From the NCBI GenBank assembly GCA_937143345.1, contig CAKZRD010000020.1, positions 1 to 38,861 on the forward strand: a stretch of 38,861 bases of DNA. The letters are read 5' to 3'. How positions within the stretch are numbered: position 1 is the stretch's first letter; each line of letters begins with the position of its first letter. Source of the DNA: an uncultured archaeon. Lineage in GTDB: Archaea; Nanobdellota; Nanobdellia; Pacearchaeales; GW2011-AR1. Positions 31,120-38,861 of this stretch are shown one piece after another. The translations under genes were made by a program, and so were the position numbers. The notes beneath the pieces are model-generated. The model saw only the letters and a list, made by a program, of their open reading frames with translations, made no database searches and was not told where the DNA came from.

Positions 31120-32088
31120 TTATTCTTTTTCAAAAAATGCTTTAGCTACTATCAAAGGAAAAATTAAAGTGGCATCGGCAAAAATCTTAATTGATTTTCC
31201 ATCTAGTGCTATTTTTCCCCATGAAACTGCTTCATCCGGTCGTGCTCCAGAATCAGAACAATCAAACTCTTGTTGTGAATTTATATAAACTGCATAATCT
31301 GCCCCACCTCTATACAAATTACAATTACAAATAGAATGCTTTATTATGCCTTCTCCGATTATTATAATTCCTGTTTTAGCTTTTCCTATAGAAGAGTTAT
31401 TAAATTCTTCTGTATCTTTTAATATGTCTAAAAAGAAATTTTTGTTTTTATAGTTTTTATAGAAGTAAAGAATATCTCCTAGACTACCGTCCATAATTGC
31501 AGGACAATAAACTTTTACTTTGTTTTTATATGCCCAATAATAAATAGAATCTTTATTGTTTATTTTTTTTGCTAAAAAATAAATTAATTCTGATGGCGTT
31601 TTGATTTCTTTTTCATATTTTTCTAAAACAGAAAAAACAAACTTTTCAAATTTTTTGTATAAAGAATTTTCAATCAAAATGTTTCCTGCCCTATTAATTC
31701 CTTTTTTTCTTAATTCTTTTCCTTTTAAATTAAAATCCCCGAGCTTAAAATTTCCAAAACACTTAATAAAATCTTCTTCTATACCTCCAGCACTAGTTAT
31801 TAAGTAATTCACAAATTTATTTTTAACTAAGGCTTTTATCGTTTCCCTTATTCCTGTAGTAACCATGTTAGATGTATACCCAAGATAAACGAAAGAATTT
31901 TCTTTTTTCATTTGTTTTAAAATTTTAATAGCTTTTGCAAAATTTGTTGCTTGCCCACCTGTAGTTAAATAACTATCAAGAATCTTTGAATAATCTGTTT
32001 TTCCATCGAAGGAATAACCTTTTATAGGGGGAGATTTTATTCTTTTGCTCTTTTTGAAAATATTATTATAAACCTTTATTTTATTCAT
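31120..32088 (-). CDS. dys: deoxyhypusine synthase
   Basis: A 322-aa NAD- and spermidine-dependent enzyme that starts hypusine formation on aIF5A. Visible marks are G-G-Q-A-T-N-F-A-K-A, Y-L-G-Y-T-S-N-M-V-T-T-G, L-I-T-S-A-G-G-I-E-E-D, P-A-I-M-D-G-S-L-G-D, and the active-site stretch G-E-G-I-I-K-H with catalytic Lys at 250, followed by G-A-D-Y-A-V-Y-I-N and D-S-G-A-R-P-D-E-A-V-S-W-G-K-I. The length is normal. The start overlaps the RHH gene stop by 1 nt. aIF5A is not in this window. Confidence 0.96.
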   Translation of the reverse strand: MNKIKVYNNIFKKSKRIKSPPIKGYSFDGKTDYSKILDSYLTTGGQATNFAKAIKILKQMKKENSFVYLGYTSNMVTTGIRETIKALVKNKFVNYLITSAGGIEEDFIKCFGNFKLGDFNLKGKELRKKGINRAGNILIENSLYKKFEKFVFSVLEKYEKEIKTPSELIYFLAKKINNKDSIYYWAYKNKVKVYCPAIMDGSLGDILYFYKNYKNKNFFLDILKDTEEFNNSSIGKAKTGIIIIGEGIIKHSICNCNLYRGGADYAVYINSQQEFDCSDSGARPDEAVSWGKIALDGKSIKIFADATLIFPLIVAKAFFEKE

Positions 32089-32387
32089 TATTTTTTTAAT
32101 ATATTTTCTTTTTTATTCTTTTTGATTTTCTCTTTTTGCTCTGTTTTTTCATAACATTTGGATTTTGTTTCTTTTATTGTTTTTTCAACTTCAAACATCC
32201 TTCTTCTTTTTTCATCTATAAACTCAAGAATTGCTTTTGCTTTTTCAGGATTCTCTCTAACCATATTCAAAACAAAAAGAATTTTTCTTATTATATCATC
32301 ATAAGTTTCTCTTTTATGTTCTCTTAACTTTTCTAATCTCTCTTTTGTTTCTTTCTCTAGTTTTAATGTTGTAATTCTATTATTCAT
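32088..32387 (-). CDS. ribbon-helix-helix-type DNA-binding protein
   Basis: A 99-aa protein. Residues 4-45 (I-T-T-L-K-L-E-K-E-T-K-E-R-L-E-K-L, then E-T-Y-D-D-I-I-R-K-I-L) have the beta strand and two helices of the ribbon-helix-helix class seen in archaeal VapB-like or DUF7557-like proteins. A long charged helical C-terminus follows. It is first in a unit with the DHS gene (1-nt overlap). A 16-bp palindrome lies 12 nt upstream, so self-repression is likely. No toxin partner is adjacent. Confidence 0.7.
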   Translation of the reverse strand: MNNRITTLKLEKETKERLEKLREHKRETYDDIIRKILFVLNMVRENPEKAKAILEFIDEKRRRMFEVEKTIKETKSKCYEKTEQKEKIKKNKKENILKK

Positions 32388-32398
32388 TTTAATATTAA

Positions 32399-32414
32399 GT
32401 ATACTGTAGTATAC
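32399..32414 (-). promoter_or_regulatory. palindromic operator before the RHH gene
   Basis: The sequence gtatact-gt-agtatac has two perfect 7-bp arms around a 2-bp centre. It sits between the TATA-like element (aatttaaaaagg on the minus strand, about 32416-32427) and the RHH start, over the predicted start of transcription. This is the classic place for an autoregulatory ribbon-helix-helix repressor site. Confidence 0.65.
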
Positions 32415-32513
32415 CTTTTTAAATTTTTCGTAATTATATAGTTACAACATTATAGTAAGATTTAAAAAGGTTGCTAACCTATGTTTTTTAACTAAATTTG
32501 ATAAAAATACAAA

Positions 32514-33716
32514 ATGAAAGCAAAAAAAACTTTGTTCCTTTTGGCATTTGTCTTTGCAGTTTTTGCTTTGACAAGTGTCTTGGCAGCAGATATAGCTAGT
32601 AATGTCAATGTTTACTTTAAGGACTTACAATTGTCAACAAACAATAATAGTGTTGGTTATGTCGGGGAAACTGTTCCAATAAGAGTTATTTTTACAGCTA
32701 CAACAAATGCAAAAGATGCTAGAATAAGAGTTTGGCTCGGTGGAAACGAAGAAATATCTTCTTCCACAAGGAAACTTTCACTCATTAAGAATGCAGTATA
32801 TAACGAATTGCTTAATTTAAGAATGCCTTCTAGATTAGAAAAAACAAATGAGCCATACACTTTAAGAGTAATCATAGAGGATTCTGTAAATCAGACAATA
32901 TTGACTTATCCGGTGATTATACAAAGAGAATCATACAACTTGAGATTGTTGTCTGTTGATAATAGCAACTCCGTCGAAGCGGGAAGTGTCCTTCCTGTTT
33001 TAGTTGTTGTTAAAAATACAGGTTTTGAAAACAATGAAGATGTTTATGTGACGGTTTCTATACCTGAAATAAGAGCATATGCTAAAGCGTATTTAGGCGA
33101 TTTAGTTGCAGTAGAATGTGAAGATGAAAAGTGCGACAGAGATGACGCAACTTCAAAAGTCCTTAATCTACAAATACCTGAAAACGCTAATAATGGGGTT
33201 TATGAAATGATTGTAACAACATACAATTATGACTCCAGACAAGTTGAAAAAAGAATGGTTGAAATAAGAAGCAAAAAATCTGACTTGACATTGTTTTCAG
33301 GTTCTGCAGTTCAAGAGATTGCTGCTGGAGAAACAAAGAACTATGAGATTGTCTTAGTAAATGCGGAAGACAAAATAAAAGTTTTCAAACTAGATGTAGT
33401 TTCTGACTCTGCTTTGGTTGTTTCAGCTCCTTCAGTGGTTACTGTAGGACCGCAAACAGCTCAAACAGTTAAAATAACTGTAAAAGCAAAAGACGGAGCA
33501 GAAAAAGGAAGATATTCTTTTTTTGTCAATGTAGATGGAAAAAGAACAAATTTTGTGGCAAATGTAGTCGAATCTTCTTCTACGTCTGAAAAATGGGCAA
33601 TAGCTTTAACTGTTGTCTTAGCAATAATCTTTGTAATTTTACTCGTAGTTCTTATTGTTCTTCTTTTTAGAAGGGACAATAAAAAAATAGAAGAAATAGA
33701 AACAAGTTATTATTAA
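32514..33716 (+). CDS. secreted, membrane-anchored surface protein
   Basis: A 400-aa protein with a clear signal peptide (1-25, ending V-L-A-A), an outside region of beta-rich, immunoglobulin-like domains (about 26-355), and one C-terminal membrane segment (361-386) with a short charged tail ending E-T-S-Y-Y. The pattern is that of archaeal COG1361-like S-layer-associated proteins; the middle domain has V-L-V-V-V-K-N-T-G, typical of CARDB-like repeats. Codon use looks less AT-biased than its neighbours, which may reflect high expression. A TATA box (agatttaaaaagg) is at about 32458-32470. Confidence 0.75.
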   Translation: MKAKKTLFLLAFVFAVFALTSVLAADIASNVNVYFKDLQLSTNNNSVGYVGETVPIRVIFTATTNAKDARIRVWLGGNEEISSSTRKLSLIKNAVYNELLNLRMPSRLEKTNEPYTLRVIIEDSVNQTILTYPVIIQRESYNLRLLSVDNSNSVEAGSVLPVLVVVKNTGFENNEDVYVTVSIPEIRAYAKAYLGDLVAVECEDEKCDRDDATSKVLNLQIPENANNGVYEMIVTTYNYDSRQVEKRMVEIRSKKSDLTLFSGSAVQEIAAGETKNYEIVLVNAEDKIKVFKLDVVSDSALVVSAPSVVTVGPQTAQTVKITVKAKDGAEKGRYSFFVNVDGKRTNFVANVVESSSTSEKWAIALTVVLAIIFVILLVVLIVLLFRRDNKKIEEIETSYY

Positions 33717-33751
33717 GGGGATTTTTTTCTTTTTTCCCTTTTCTTTTTTTA
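33717..33751 (+). terminator. T-rich terminator after the surface protein gene
   Basis: Directly after the stop (TAAGGGGA) come T-tracts of 7, 6 and 7 Ts broken by C, an archaeal-style terminator. The convergent SMC gene ends just after it. Confidence 0.6.
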
Positions 33752-36616
33752 TTAGAATTTTTGACTAACTATTTTTGAAATTCCTTCTTGCATACTCACT
33801 CCATATAATACTGGCGCATGTTCTATTAGAACATCATTATGTGTTACTATTATATACTGGCCTGAGACCATGTATCTCTTAATTAAAGAAGCTAAAAGTT
33901 CTGAGTTGTGTTTGTCTAATGGTGCGTCTATTTCATCAAAAATATAAAAACAATAGGGTTTATATTCTTGTATAGCAAAAATTAAAGAAAGAGCAACGAG
34001 TGCTTTTTCTCCACCTGACAATGAAGAAATATCAAAATATTTTCCTTTTGCTACTTTTAAGATTATTTCCAAACCTCCGGCAAAAGGATCTTCCATGTTT
34101 TCAAGTTCTAAAAAAATCTCTCCTTTTCTACTTAATTGCGAAAAATTTCTTGCGAAAAGAGAATTAATCGCTTCCAAGGTCTTTAAAAAAGTTTTTCTTT
34201 TTTTCTTGTCTATCTCACTAATTACTTCTAAAATTTTTTCTTTTTCTTTTAAGATGATGTCAACTTTTGCCTGTATTTCATTGCAAGCAAACTTAATGTT
34301 ATCATAAACTTCAATAGCTTTCATATTAATACTACCAAAATTCCTAAGTTTTTCTTGAAGTAAAAAAAGATTTTTTCCCAAAGATTCTTTCGAACCTTGT
34401 ATTAACTCAACTTCCTTGAATAAAGAAAATTCTTCTCTTAGAGTTTCCAATTTTGCATTTATTTCTGCTTCTTTGAGTTTAAAAGAATTATTTTTATCCT
34501 CGATATTTCTTATTTCGTTCTGTAATCCTATTAAACTTGTTTCAAATTCTTTTTGCTTATCTGCGATTTTGTTTCTCTCTAAATATAATGAATTGAATCT
34601 TTCATAAACTTCTCTTTCTTTTTCTTCTTTTTTTAACAATTCCTTTTCTCTTTCTTTTATTTTTTCAATAATCTGAGAAAGAAGAGCTTCGCTTTCTTGA
34701 TCATCTTTATCAATCGAAGATATTTCTACTTTTATTCTTTCTATATCCTTTCTTTTGTCTATCAAATTTATATCTAAACCCTCTTCTTCAAAAGACAACT
34801 CTTTCAATTGTAAGTTTACTTCGTTATATTTTTCTTCTATTCCTTCGAGATTTTTTAAGGAAAAAAGAGTTTTTGAAATATTTTTATTTAATTCTTCTAT
34901 TTGCTTTTTTAAGTCTTCGCTTTCTAAAAAAAGAATTTTGATTTTTTCTTCTTTTTCCTCAGCATAAATAATTTTGCTTTTCTCAATTTCCACTTCTCTT
35001 AAAATCTTTTGTTTTTCTTCTAGTTTGATTTTACATTCTTGAAGAATCTTTTGCAATTCTTTTTTTAAAATGGAATTTTCATTTAGTTTATTTTCTGAAA
35101 AAGAAATTTTTTGTTTCGCTTCATTAATAACATTTAGTTTATGTTCTTCTGTTATTTTGCTTTTACATAAAGGGCAAATTTCTAAGGAGGAAAGATTTTT
35201 TAATATTTTATCTTCTTCTTGAACCATTTTTTCTAAAACAGCGTTTTCTTTTTCTATAGAAAGTATCCTTTTTTCTGTTTCAATAATCTCATTTTTAATT
35301 TGAAAGAGAGAGAGCTCTATTTCTTTTTTTAATTTTTCACAATCGTGCTTGTTTTTGCAAAACTTTAATTCTAAAAAAATTTTATTTAAAGATTGATCAA
35401 TAACTTTAAGTTCTTGTTCTGTTTGAAATAAAAGTCTTAATTTTTCCTCCTTTTTACTTTCTAATAAAGAAATTTGGTTTTTTGTTAAGTAAAACTCTCT
35501 TCTTTTTTTTTCTAATAAGGATAAATTATCTTCAAGCTCTTTCTTTTTCTCTCTTTTATTTTTTATTTGAGGAGATCTCTCCATAGATAGAGAAATCTCT
35601 TTTTCTAAATTTTCTATTCTATTTTTTAAATTGAGAACTTTTATTTTATTTTGTTTTATCCTATTTTCATAATTCTCTCTTCTTACATTCAAACCTGCAA
35701 GCTCTGCTTTTAAATCAGAAATTTCTTTGTATAATAAATCTTGTTCCCCGCTGGTTTTCTCCTCTATCTCTTTAGTTATATTTTTTATTTTTTCTTCACA
35801 GATGGAAATTTCAATTTTTATTTGATTATATTTTTCCTTTAAGGAAGCAATTTTCTTATTATTTTTTTCTTTTTCTTCTTCTAAAAAAAGAATTTCTTTT
35901 TCTTTTTCAGAGATTTCTTTAAAGAGAATCGTTGCCTTATGTTTTTTTATATTTTCTTCTATTCTCTTAAATTCTAAGGCGTTTTTTCTTTCTTCTTCGA
36001 GATTTTTTAAATAATTTAATTTTTCTTTTAAAATAGTTGTTGTTTCTTTTAATTTTTCTTCTGTTTTTTCTAACTCTTTCAGAGATTTTTCTTTTCTTAA
36101 CTCATAAAAAGAAATTCCTGCAACCTCCTCAATAATTTTTCTTCTTTCTTCAGAAGATATTTTTATTAACGAACCTATTTCTCCTTGAAGCACAATATTA
36201 AAACCATCTGGATCTATCCCTGCCTTGGCTAGTATTTCAATTATTTCTTGACGGGTTTTTGTTTCGTCGTTTAATTTATATATAGAAACCCCATTTCTTT
36301 TTACAATCCTCTTTATTGATACTTCTTTTTTATCTGCTAAAAAAACATTTTCTTTATCTTCAAATACAATTTCTACTAAAGCTTCGTTTGCAGGTTTGTA
36401 ATATTTATTACCGCTAAAAAGAAAACTTTCAATTTTTTCAGCTCTCATAGATTTTTTACTCATTCTACCTAAAGCAAAACAAATAGCATCGGTAATATTG
36501 CTTTTTCCTGAACCGTTTGGTCCCACAATAACATTCATAGAATTTTCTAAAATAATTTCAGTTCTTCTCGCAAAACTTTTAAAACCTTGTAACACCAACT
36601 TTTTTATATAAACCAT
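33752..36616 (-). CDS. smc: SMC-headed ATPase with Rad50-like zinc hook
   Basis: A 954-aa protein. The N-terminal half-head is SMC type: L-Q-G-F-K-S-F, Walker A G-P-N-G-S-G-K-S-N (32-40), then Q-G-E-I-G-S-L-I. The C-terminal half-head has the signature S-L-S-G-G-E-K-A-L-V-A (865-875) and Walker B F-Y-I-F-D-E-I-D-A-P-L-D (890-901). The two arms (about 165-480 and 490-820) are coiled coils. Exactly at the centre is C-P-L-C-K (481-485), the zinc-hook motif of Rad50, and no glycine-rich SMC hinge domain is present. Normal SMC is about 1150-1200 aa. It lies 36 nt after the RNase HII gene; scpA is 5 kb away. Confidence 0.9.
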   Translation of the reverse strand: MVYIKKLVLQGFKSFARRTEIILENSMNVIVGPNGSGKSNITDAICFALGRMSKKSMRAEKIESFLFSGNKYYKPANEALVEIVFEDKENVFLADKKEVSIKRIVKRNGVSIYKLNDETKTRQEIIEILAKAGIDPDGFNIVLQGEIGSLIKISSEERRKIIEEVAGISFYELRKEKSLKELEKTEEKLKETTTILKEKLNYLKNLEEERKNALEFKRIEENIKKHKATILFKEISEKEKEILFLEEEKEKNNKKIASLKEKYNQIKIEISICEEKIKNITKEIEEKTSGEQDLLYKEISDLKAELAGLNVRRENYENRIKQNKIKVLNLKNRIENLEKEISLSMERSPQIKNKREKKKELEDNLSLLEKKRREFYLTKNQISLLESKKEEKLRLLFQTEQELKVIDQSLNKIFLELKFCKNKHDCEKLKKEIELSLFQIKNEIIETEKRILSIEKENAVLEKMVQEEDKILKNLSSLEICPLCKSKITEEHKLNVINEAKQKISFSENKLNENSILKKELQKILQECKIKLEEKQKILREVEIEKSKIIYAEEKEEKIKILFLESEDLKKQIEELNKNISKTLFSLKNLEGIEEKYNEVNLQLKELSFEEEGLDINLIDKRKDIERIKVEISSIDKDDQESEALLSQIIEKIKEREKELLKKEEKEREVYERFNSLYLERNKIADKQKEFETSLIGLQNEIRNIEDKNNSFKLKEAEINAKLETLREEFSLFKEVELIQGSKESLGKNLFLLQEKLRNFGSINMKAIEVYDNIKFACNEIQAKVDIILKEKEKILEVISEIDKKKRKTFLKTLEAINSLFARNFSQLSRKGEIFLELENMEDPFAGGLEIILKVAKGKYFDISSLSGGEKALVALSLIFAIQEYKPYCFYIFDEIDAPLDKHNSELLASLIKRYMVSGQYIIVTHNDVLIEHAPVLYGVSMQEGISKIVSQKF

Positions 36617-36652
36617 AAAACTAAAGAGAAAATAAGGTTTTTAAGAGTATAG

Positions 36653-37303
36653 TTAAAATAATTTTTTTTGTTTTTCATCTGATAATCTTTTTATACTTTC
36701 CCAAGAAAACCTGATAATTTCTTTAAACTTATCGTCTTTAAAATTATTTTTTATAAAACTAATTGTTTTAGGGTCGCTTGGATAACCGGAACCAAAATCC
36801 TTCTTAAAATCTTTTTTTAACTTTTTAATCTCTTCTTCTCTCTTTTCTTTTGCAAGAATGGAAGCAGCAGAAACAACTGGAAAATTAATATCTGCTTTAT
36901 GCTCTATAAAAAGCTCCATGTCTTTTCTTAATAACAAAGATTTTAAAAGAAAACCCCATTTAATTTTATTATTTGAAGGACAGTCGACAAATACTTTAAT
37001 TTTCTCTTTTTTTTCTAGAGATAATTTATTTATAATAACGGCCATCCTTTCCGCTTCTAAAGTGTTAAGATTCGGTGAAGAATCTATTTCTCTTGGAGAG
37101 ATAACTTGGAGAAAATATTCAACTTCTTTTTCCAAAATTTCCTTTATTCTTTCTCTCGCACTTGAAAAAAGTTTTTTTGAATCCTTGACACCTATCTTTT
37201 TTAATAGATTTTCTTTTTCTTCATTTATTAAAACCCCTGCTAATACCATTGGTCCTATCACCGGTCCTCTTCCAGCATCATCCACTCCTAAAAGATAAAC
37301 CAT
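36653..37303 (-). CDS. rnhB: ribonuclease HII
   Basis: A 216-aa enzyme that removes ribonucleotides and RNA primers from RNA-DNA hybrids. The first motif reads G-V-D-D-A-G-R-G-P-V-I-G-P (6-18); the second acidic residue is Asp9 where most RNase HII have Glu. The other acidic positions are visible: D107 in F-V-D-C-P and D138 in H-K-A-D. A-S-I-L-A-K is at 147-152. It is likely co-transcribed with the SMC-like gene. It is divergent from a membrane winged-helix gene 50 bp away. Confidence 0.93.
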   Translation of the reverse strand: MVYLLGVDDAGRGPVIGPMVLAGVLINEEKENLLKKIGVKDSKKLFSSARERIKEILEKEVEYFLQVISPREIDSSPNLNTLEAERMAVIINKLSLEKKEKIKVFVDCPSNNKIKWGFLLKSLLLRKDMELFIEHKADINFPVVSAASILAKEKREEEIKKLKKDFKKDFGSGYPSDPKTISFIKNNFKDDKFKEIIRFSWESIKRLSDEKQKKLF

Positions 37304-37353
37304 AATAAATATAGAAAAGTTAAATTTAAATATCTTTTATTCTTTTTTTTTTA

Positions 37354-38043
37354 ATGAAAAAGTATGTGTTTTTTTTTATTATGTTGATTTTTCTTACAAA
37401 TTTTGTTAGCTCTTTTTCCTATAAAGAGAAAAACAGACAGATAGATAATAAAATTTTTTATGAGATTTTTTTAGATGACAAAATTTTTGATAAAGGAATT
37501 AAAGAGATGATAGAAACAAAAGAAGGATATATCTTTTTAGATAAAGTTTATTTTGAAGAAGATTATGAAAATGTAGAAATTTCGTTAATTCTTGATTATG
37601 GATATTTATTATCTGAAGTCGGAGCAAGCCCTATAGATTATGAAACTTTTACAGATGGAAGATTGATCGAAATTAAATGGAAATTTGACAATATAAGGAA
37701 AGGGGATCAAAAAACTTTTTTTGCAATAATAGAAAAATACAAAGAGAAAAAAGGTGGTTTAATTTATGTTATTTCAATAATTTCTTTGGTTTTAATTTTT
37801 CTTTCAATTTTTTTATTTTTTACGAAGAAGAAAAAAGAAAATAATATTTACTTATTAGAAGAAGAAAAAAAGATTGTTAATTATTTAAAAAAATGTGATA
37901 GAAACGAAAGTTGGCAAAAAAATATTCAAAAAGATCTTGGCTTTTCCAAGGCAAAATTATCACGACTAATCAGAAATCTAGAATCTCGCAACTTAATAAA
38001 AAAAATACCTTTCGGGAATACAAATAAAATTATTTTAAAGTAG
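37354..38043 (+). CDS. membrane-tethered winged-helix regulator
   Basis: A 229-aa protein with an N-terminal signal peptide (1-21), an outside domain with a beta pattern (about 22-134), one membrane segment (135-156), then a cytoplasmic winged-helix domain (165-229). The recognition helix region reads F-S-K-A-K-L-S-R-L-I-R-N-L-E-S-R-N-L-I, typical of MarR/IclR-like or HTH_24-type regulators. This architecture, an outside sensor joined directly to a DNA-binding domain, is common in archaea. It may control the secreted coiled-coil gene 87 nt downstream. The signal is unknown. Confidence 0.78.
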   Translation: MKKYVFFFIMLIFLTNFVSSFSYKEKNRQIDNKIFYEIFLDDKIFDKGIKEMIETKEGYIFLDKVYFEEDYENVEISLILDYGYLLSEVGASPIDYETFTDGRLIEIKWKFDNIRKGDQKTFFAIIEKYKEKKGGLIYVISIISLVLIFLSIFLFFTKKKKENNIYLLEEEKKIVNYLKKCDRNESWQKNIQKDLGFSKAKLSRLIRNLESRNLIKKIPFGNTNKIILK

Positions 38044-38120
38044 TTCCATCTTGTTTCTGGAATGTTTCAGGAATATTTTAAATAGTATTTTTGCATAACT
38101 AATTTAACTAAATTTGGATA

Positions 38121-38126
38121 GGAGGT
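38121..38126 (+). promoter_or_regulatory. strong Shine-Dalgarno sequence of the secreted coiled-coil gene
   Basis: ggaggt lies 3 nt before the ATG at 38130, a near-perfect 16S complement. Most first genes in this window lack such a site and appear leaderless, so this gene has a true leader and probably high translation. Confidence 0.7.
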
Positions 38127-38129
38127 AAA

Positions 38130-38798
38130 ATGAAAAAAATTATATTAACAGCCTTAGCAGTAACAATACTAGCGAGTTTAATTTCAATAACTTTAGCAGA
38201 GGAATTCACATCTTCAGAAGAAGTACAGATTGTTTCATTAGACAAATCTATAGTAAATGAAACAGAACAATCTTTAAATGAAGAAGTTAGTGGTTTTCGT
38301 ATATTCTGGGAAAAAGTTGGACTTTGGTTTACATTAAACAAACAGAAAAAAGTAGAAAAAGAATTAAGATTGGCTAGTATGTTATTGAATAGGGCAAGAG
38401 TTCAAGCAAAGAATAAAAACGATGCGGCATTAAACAAAACCCTTGAAGAGCACAACAAGATAATAGAAAGAGTTAGAGGAAGAGTTGAAAAATTGAACAA
38501 AGAGAATATTTCTTCTGAAAAATTAACTGGTTTAGACAGAGCAATACAAGTACATGAACTTAAAATACAAAGATTCAATGAAATGTTAAGTAAAGAAAAT
38601 ATTTCAGAAAAACAAAAAGAAAATATAGAGAAAATGCTTGGAAACTCTCAAAAATCTATTGAAGTTTTAACACAACTTAAAGAATTAAGAGAAGAAAGAG
38701 AGCAAATAAAAAAAGAAATAAGAGAGAATATTTCTAATAAAGAGAAAAGAGAACTTCTTGAAAAAAGAAGAGAAAAGAATTCTACAAGTAAGAGATAG
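38130..38798 (+). CDS. secreted coiled-coil protein, DUF5667-like
   Basis: A 222-aa protein with a signal peptide (1-23, S-I-T-L-A-E) and a helical secreted part. The stretch G-L-W-F-T-L-N-K-Q-K-K-V-E-K-E-L-R-L-A (about 65-83) matches the DUF5667 pattern found in small-genome archaea and bacteria, and the remainder is Lys/Glu-rich coiled coil with repeated E-N-I-S segments (about 126, 156 and 199). There is no C-terminal anchor. The strong Shine-Dalgarno sequence suggests abundant expression. Function unknown; an envelope or surface role is inferred from the signal peptide. Confidence 0.7.
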   Translation: MKKIILTALAVTILASLISITLAEEFTSSEEVQIVSLDKSIVNETEQSLNEEVSGFRIFWEKVGLWFTLNKQKKVEKELRLASMLLNRARVQAKNKNDAALNKTLEEHNKIIERVRGRVEKLNKENISSEKLTGLDRAIQVHELKIQRFNEMLSKENISEKQKENIEKMLGNSQKSIEVLTQLKELREEREQIKKEIRENISNKEKRELLEKRREKNSTSKR

Positions 38799-38850
38799 TT
38801 TTTATTTTTTCTCTTTTTTCTTTTTTTATTTTTTTAATTTATATTTCATG
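38799..38850 (+). terminator. T-rich terminator
   Basis: The stop is followed by long runs of T interrupted by single C or A residues (tttttattttttctctttttt), an archaeal terminator-like tract near the window end. Confidence 0.55.
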
Positions 38851-38861
38851 GTTTATGTTTT

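Noticed and set aside
33752-36616. Calling the zinc-hook protein Rad50
   Set aside because: Both half-heads, the F-K-S-F start and the F-D-E-I-D-A-P-L-D Walker B context are SMC type. No mre11 or herA/nurA gene is adjacent.
1-38861. CRISPR arrays, insertion sequences, rRNA genes and replication origin
   Set aside because: No regularly spaced direct repeats, transposase frames, rRNA motifs or origin-type repeat clusters were seen in the window.

Overview
This is an AT-rich, very compact archaeal chromosome segment, most likely from a small-genome DPANN archaeon (Pacearchaeota/Woesearchaeota-like; lineage inferred from gene content, not from a search). Archaeal marks are EF-1A, EF-2 with the diphthamide histidine context, eL19, eL32, eS4, eS1, eL42, aIF1, TFS, deoxyhypusine synthase, a tRNA-Tyr with C1-G72 and a canonical 37/38 intron, and TATA boxes 25-35 nt before many start codons. 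Four genes have a bacterial flavour: an HPr-like protein, DisA, ScpA and an SMC-headed ATPase.

Layout. 1-3000: two DPANN-type hypotheticals, a 41-aa basic protein, ThpR, intron-containing tRNA-Tyr, a CRM/YhbY protein, an HPr-like protein, a stand-alone NFACT-R domain and a small DUF2683-like protein. 3164-4447: EF-1A. 4708-6851: GDYXXLXY and DUF2157 membrane pair. 6928-17872 (minus): 23 ribosomal protein and initiation factor genes from uL3 to uL15, with no gap over 2 nt, including a 42-aa uL29. secY does not follow uL15, and no RNase P Rpp29 gene sits beside uS17. 18089-20284: EF-2. 20555-24989: RecJ-like DHH nuclease, ferredoxin with a membrane thioredoxin-like protein, TFS, tRNA-Lys, eL42-eS1-NDK. 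25049-27657: tRNA-Thr, a decayed gene abutting it, a thioredoxin-CcdA fusion, a YwbE/AlbA_2 fusion and tRNA-Asp. 27690-31089: scpA divergent from a disA-DHH phosphoesterase pair, then a hypothetical. 31120-38798: deoxyhypusine synthase with a ribbon-helix-helix gene, a surface protein, SMC and RNase HII, a membrane-tethered winged-helix regulator and a secreted coiled-coil protein.

How it fits together. Most of the window is translation machinery (ribosome, elongation factors, aIF1, tRNAs, NFACT-R, DHS) plus transcription factor S. The last third carries chromosome maintenance genes. The two most interesting loci are there: an SMC-type ATPase whose arms meet at a Rad50-like CPLC zinc hook instead of an SMC hinge, and a DisA diadenylate cyclase overlapping a DHH-DHHA1 phosphoesterase, a possible complete c-di-AMP make-and-break cassette divergent from the kleisin gene scpA.
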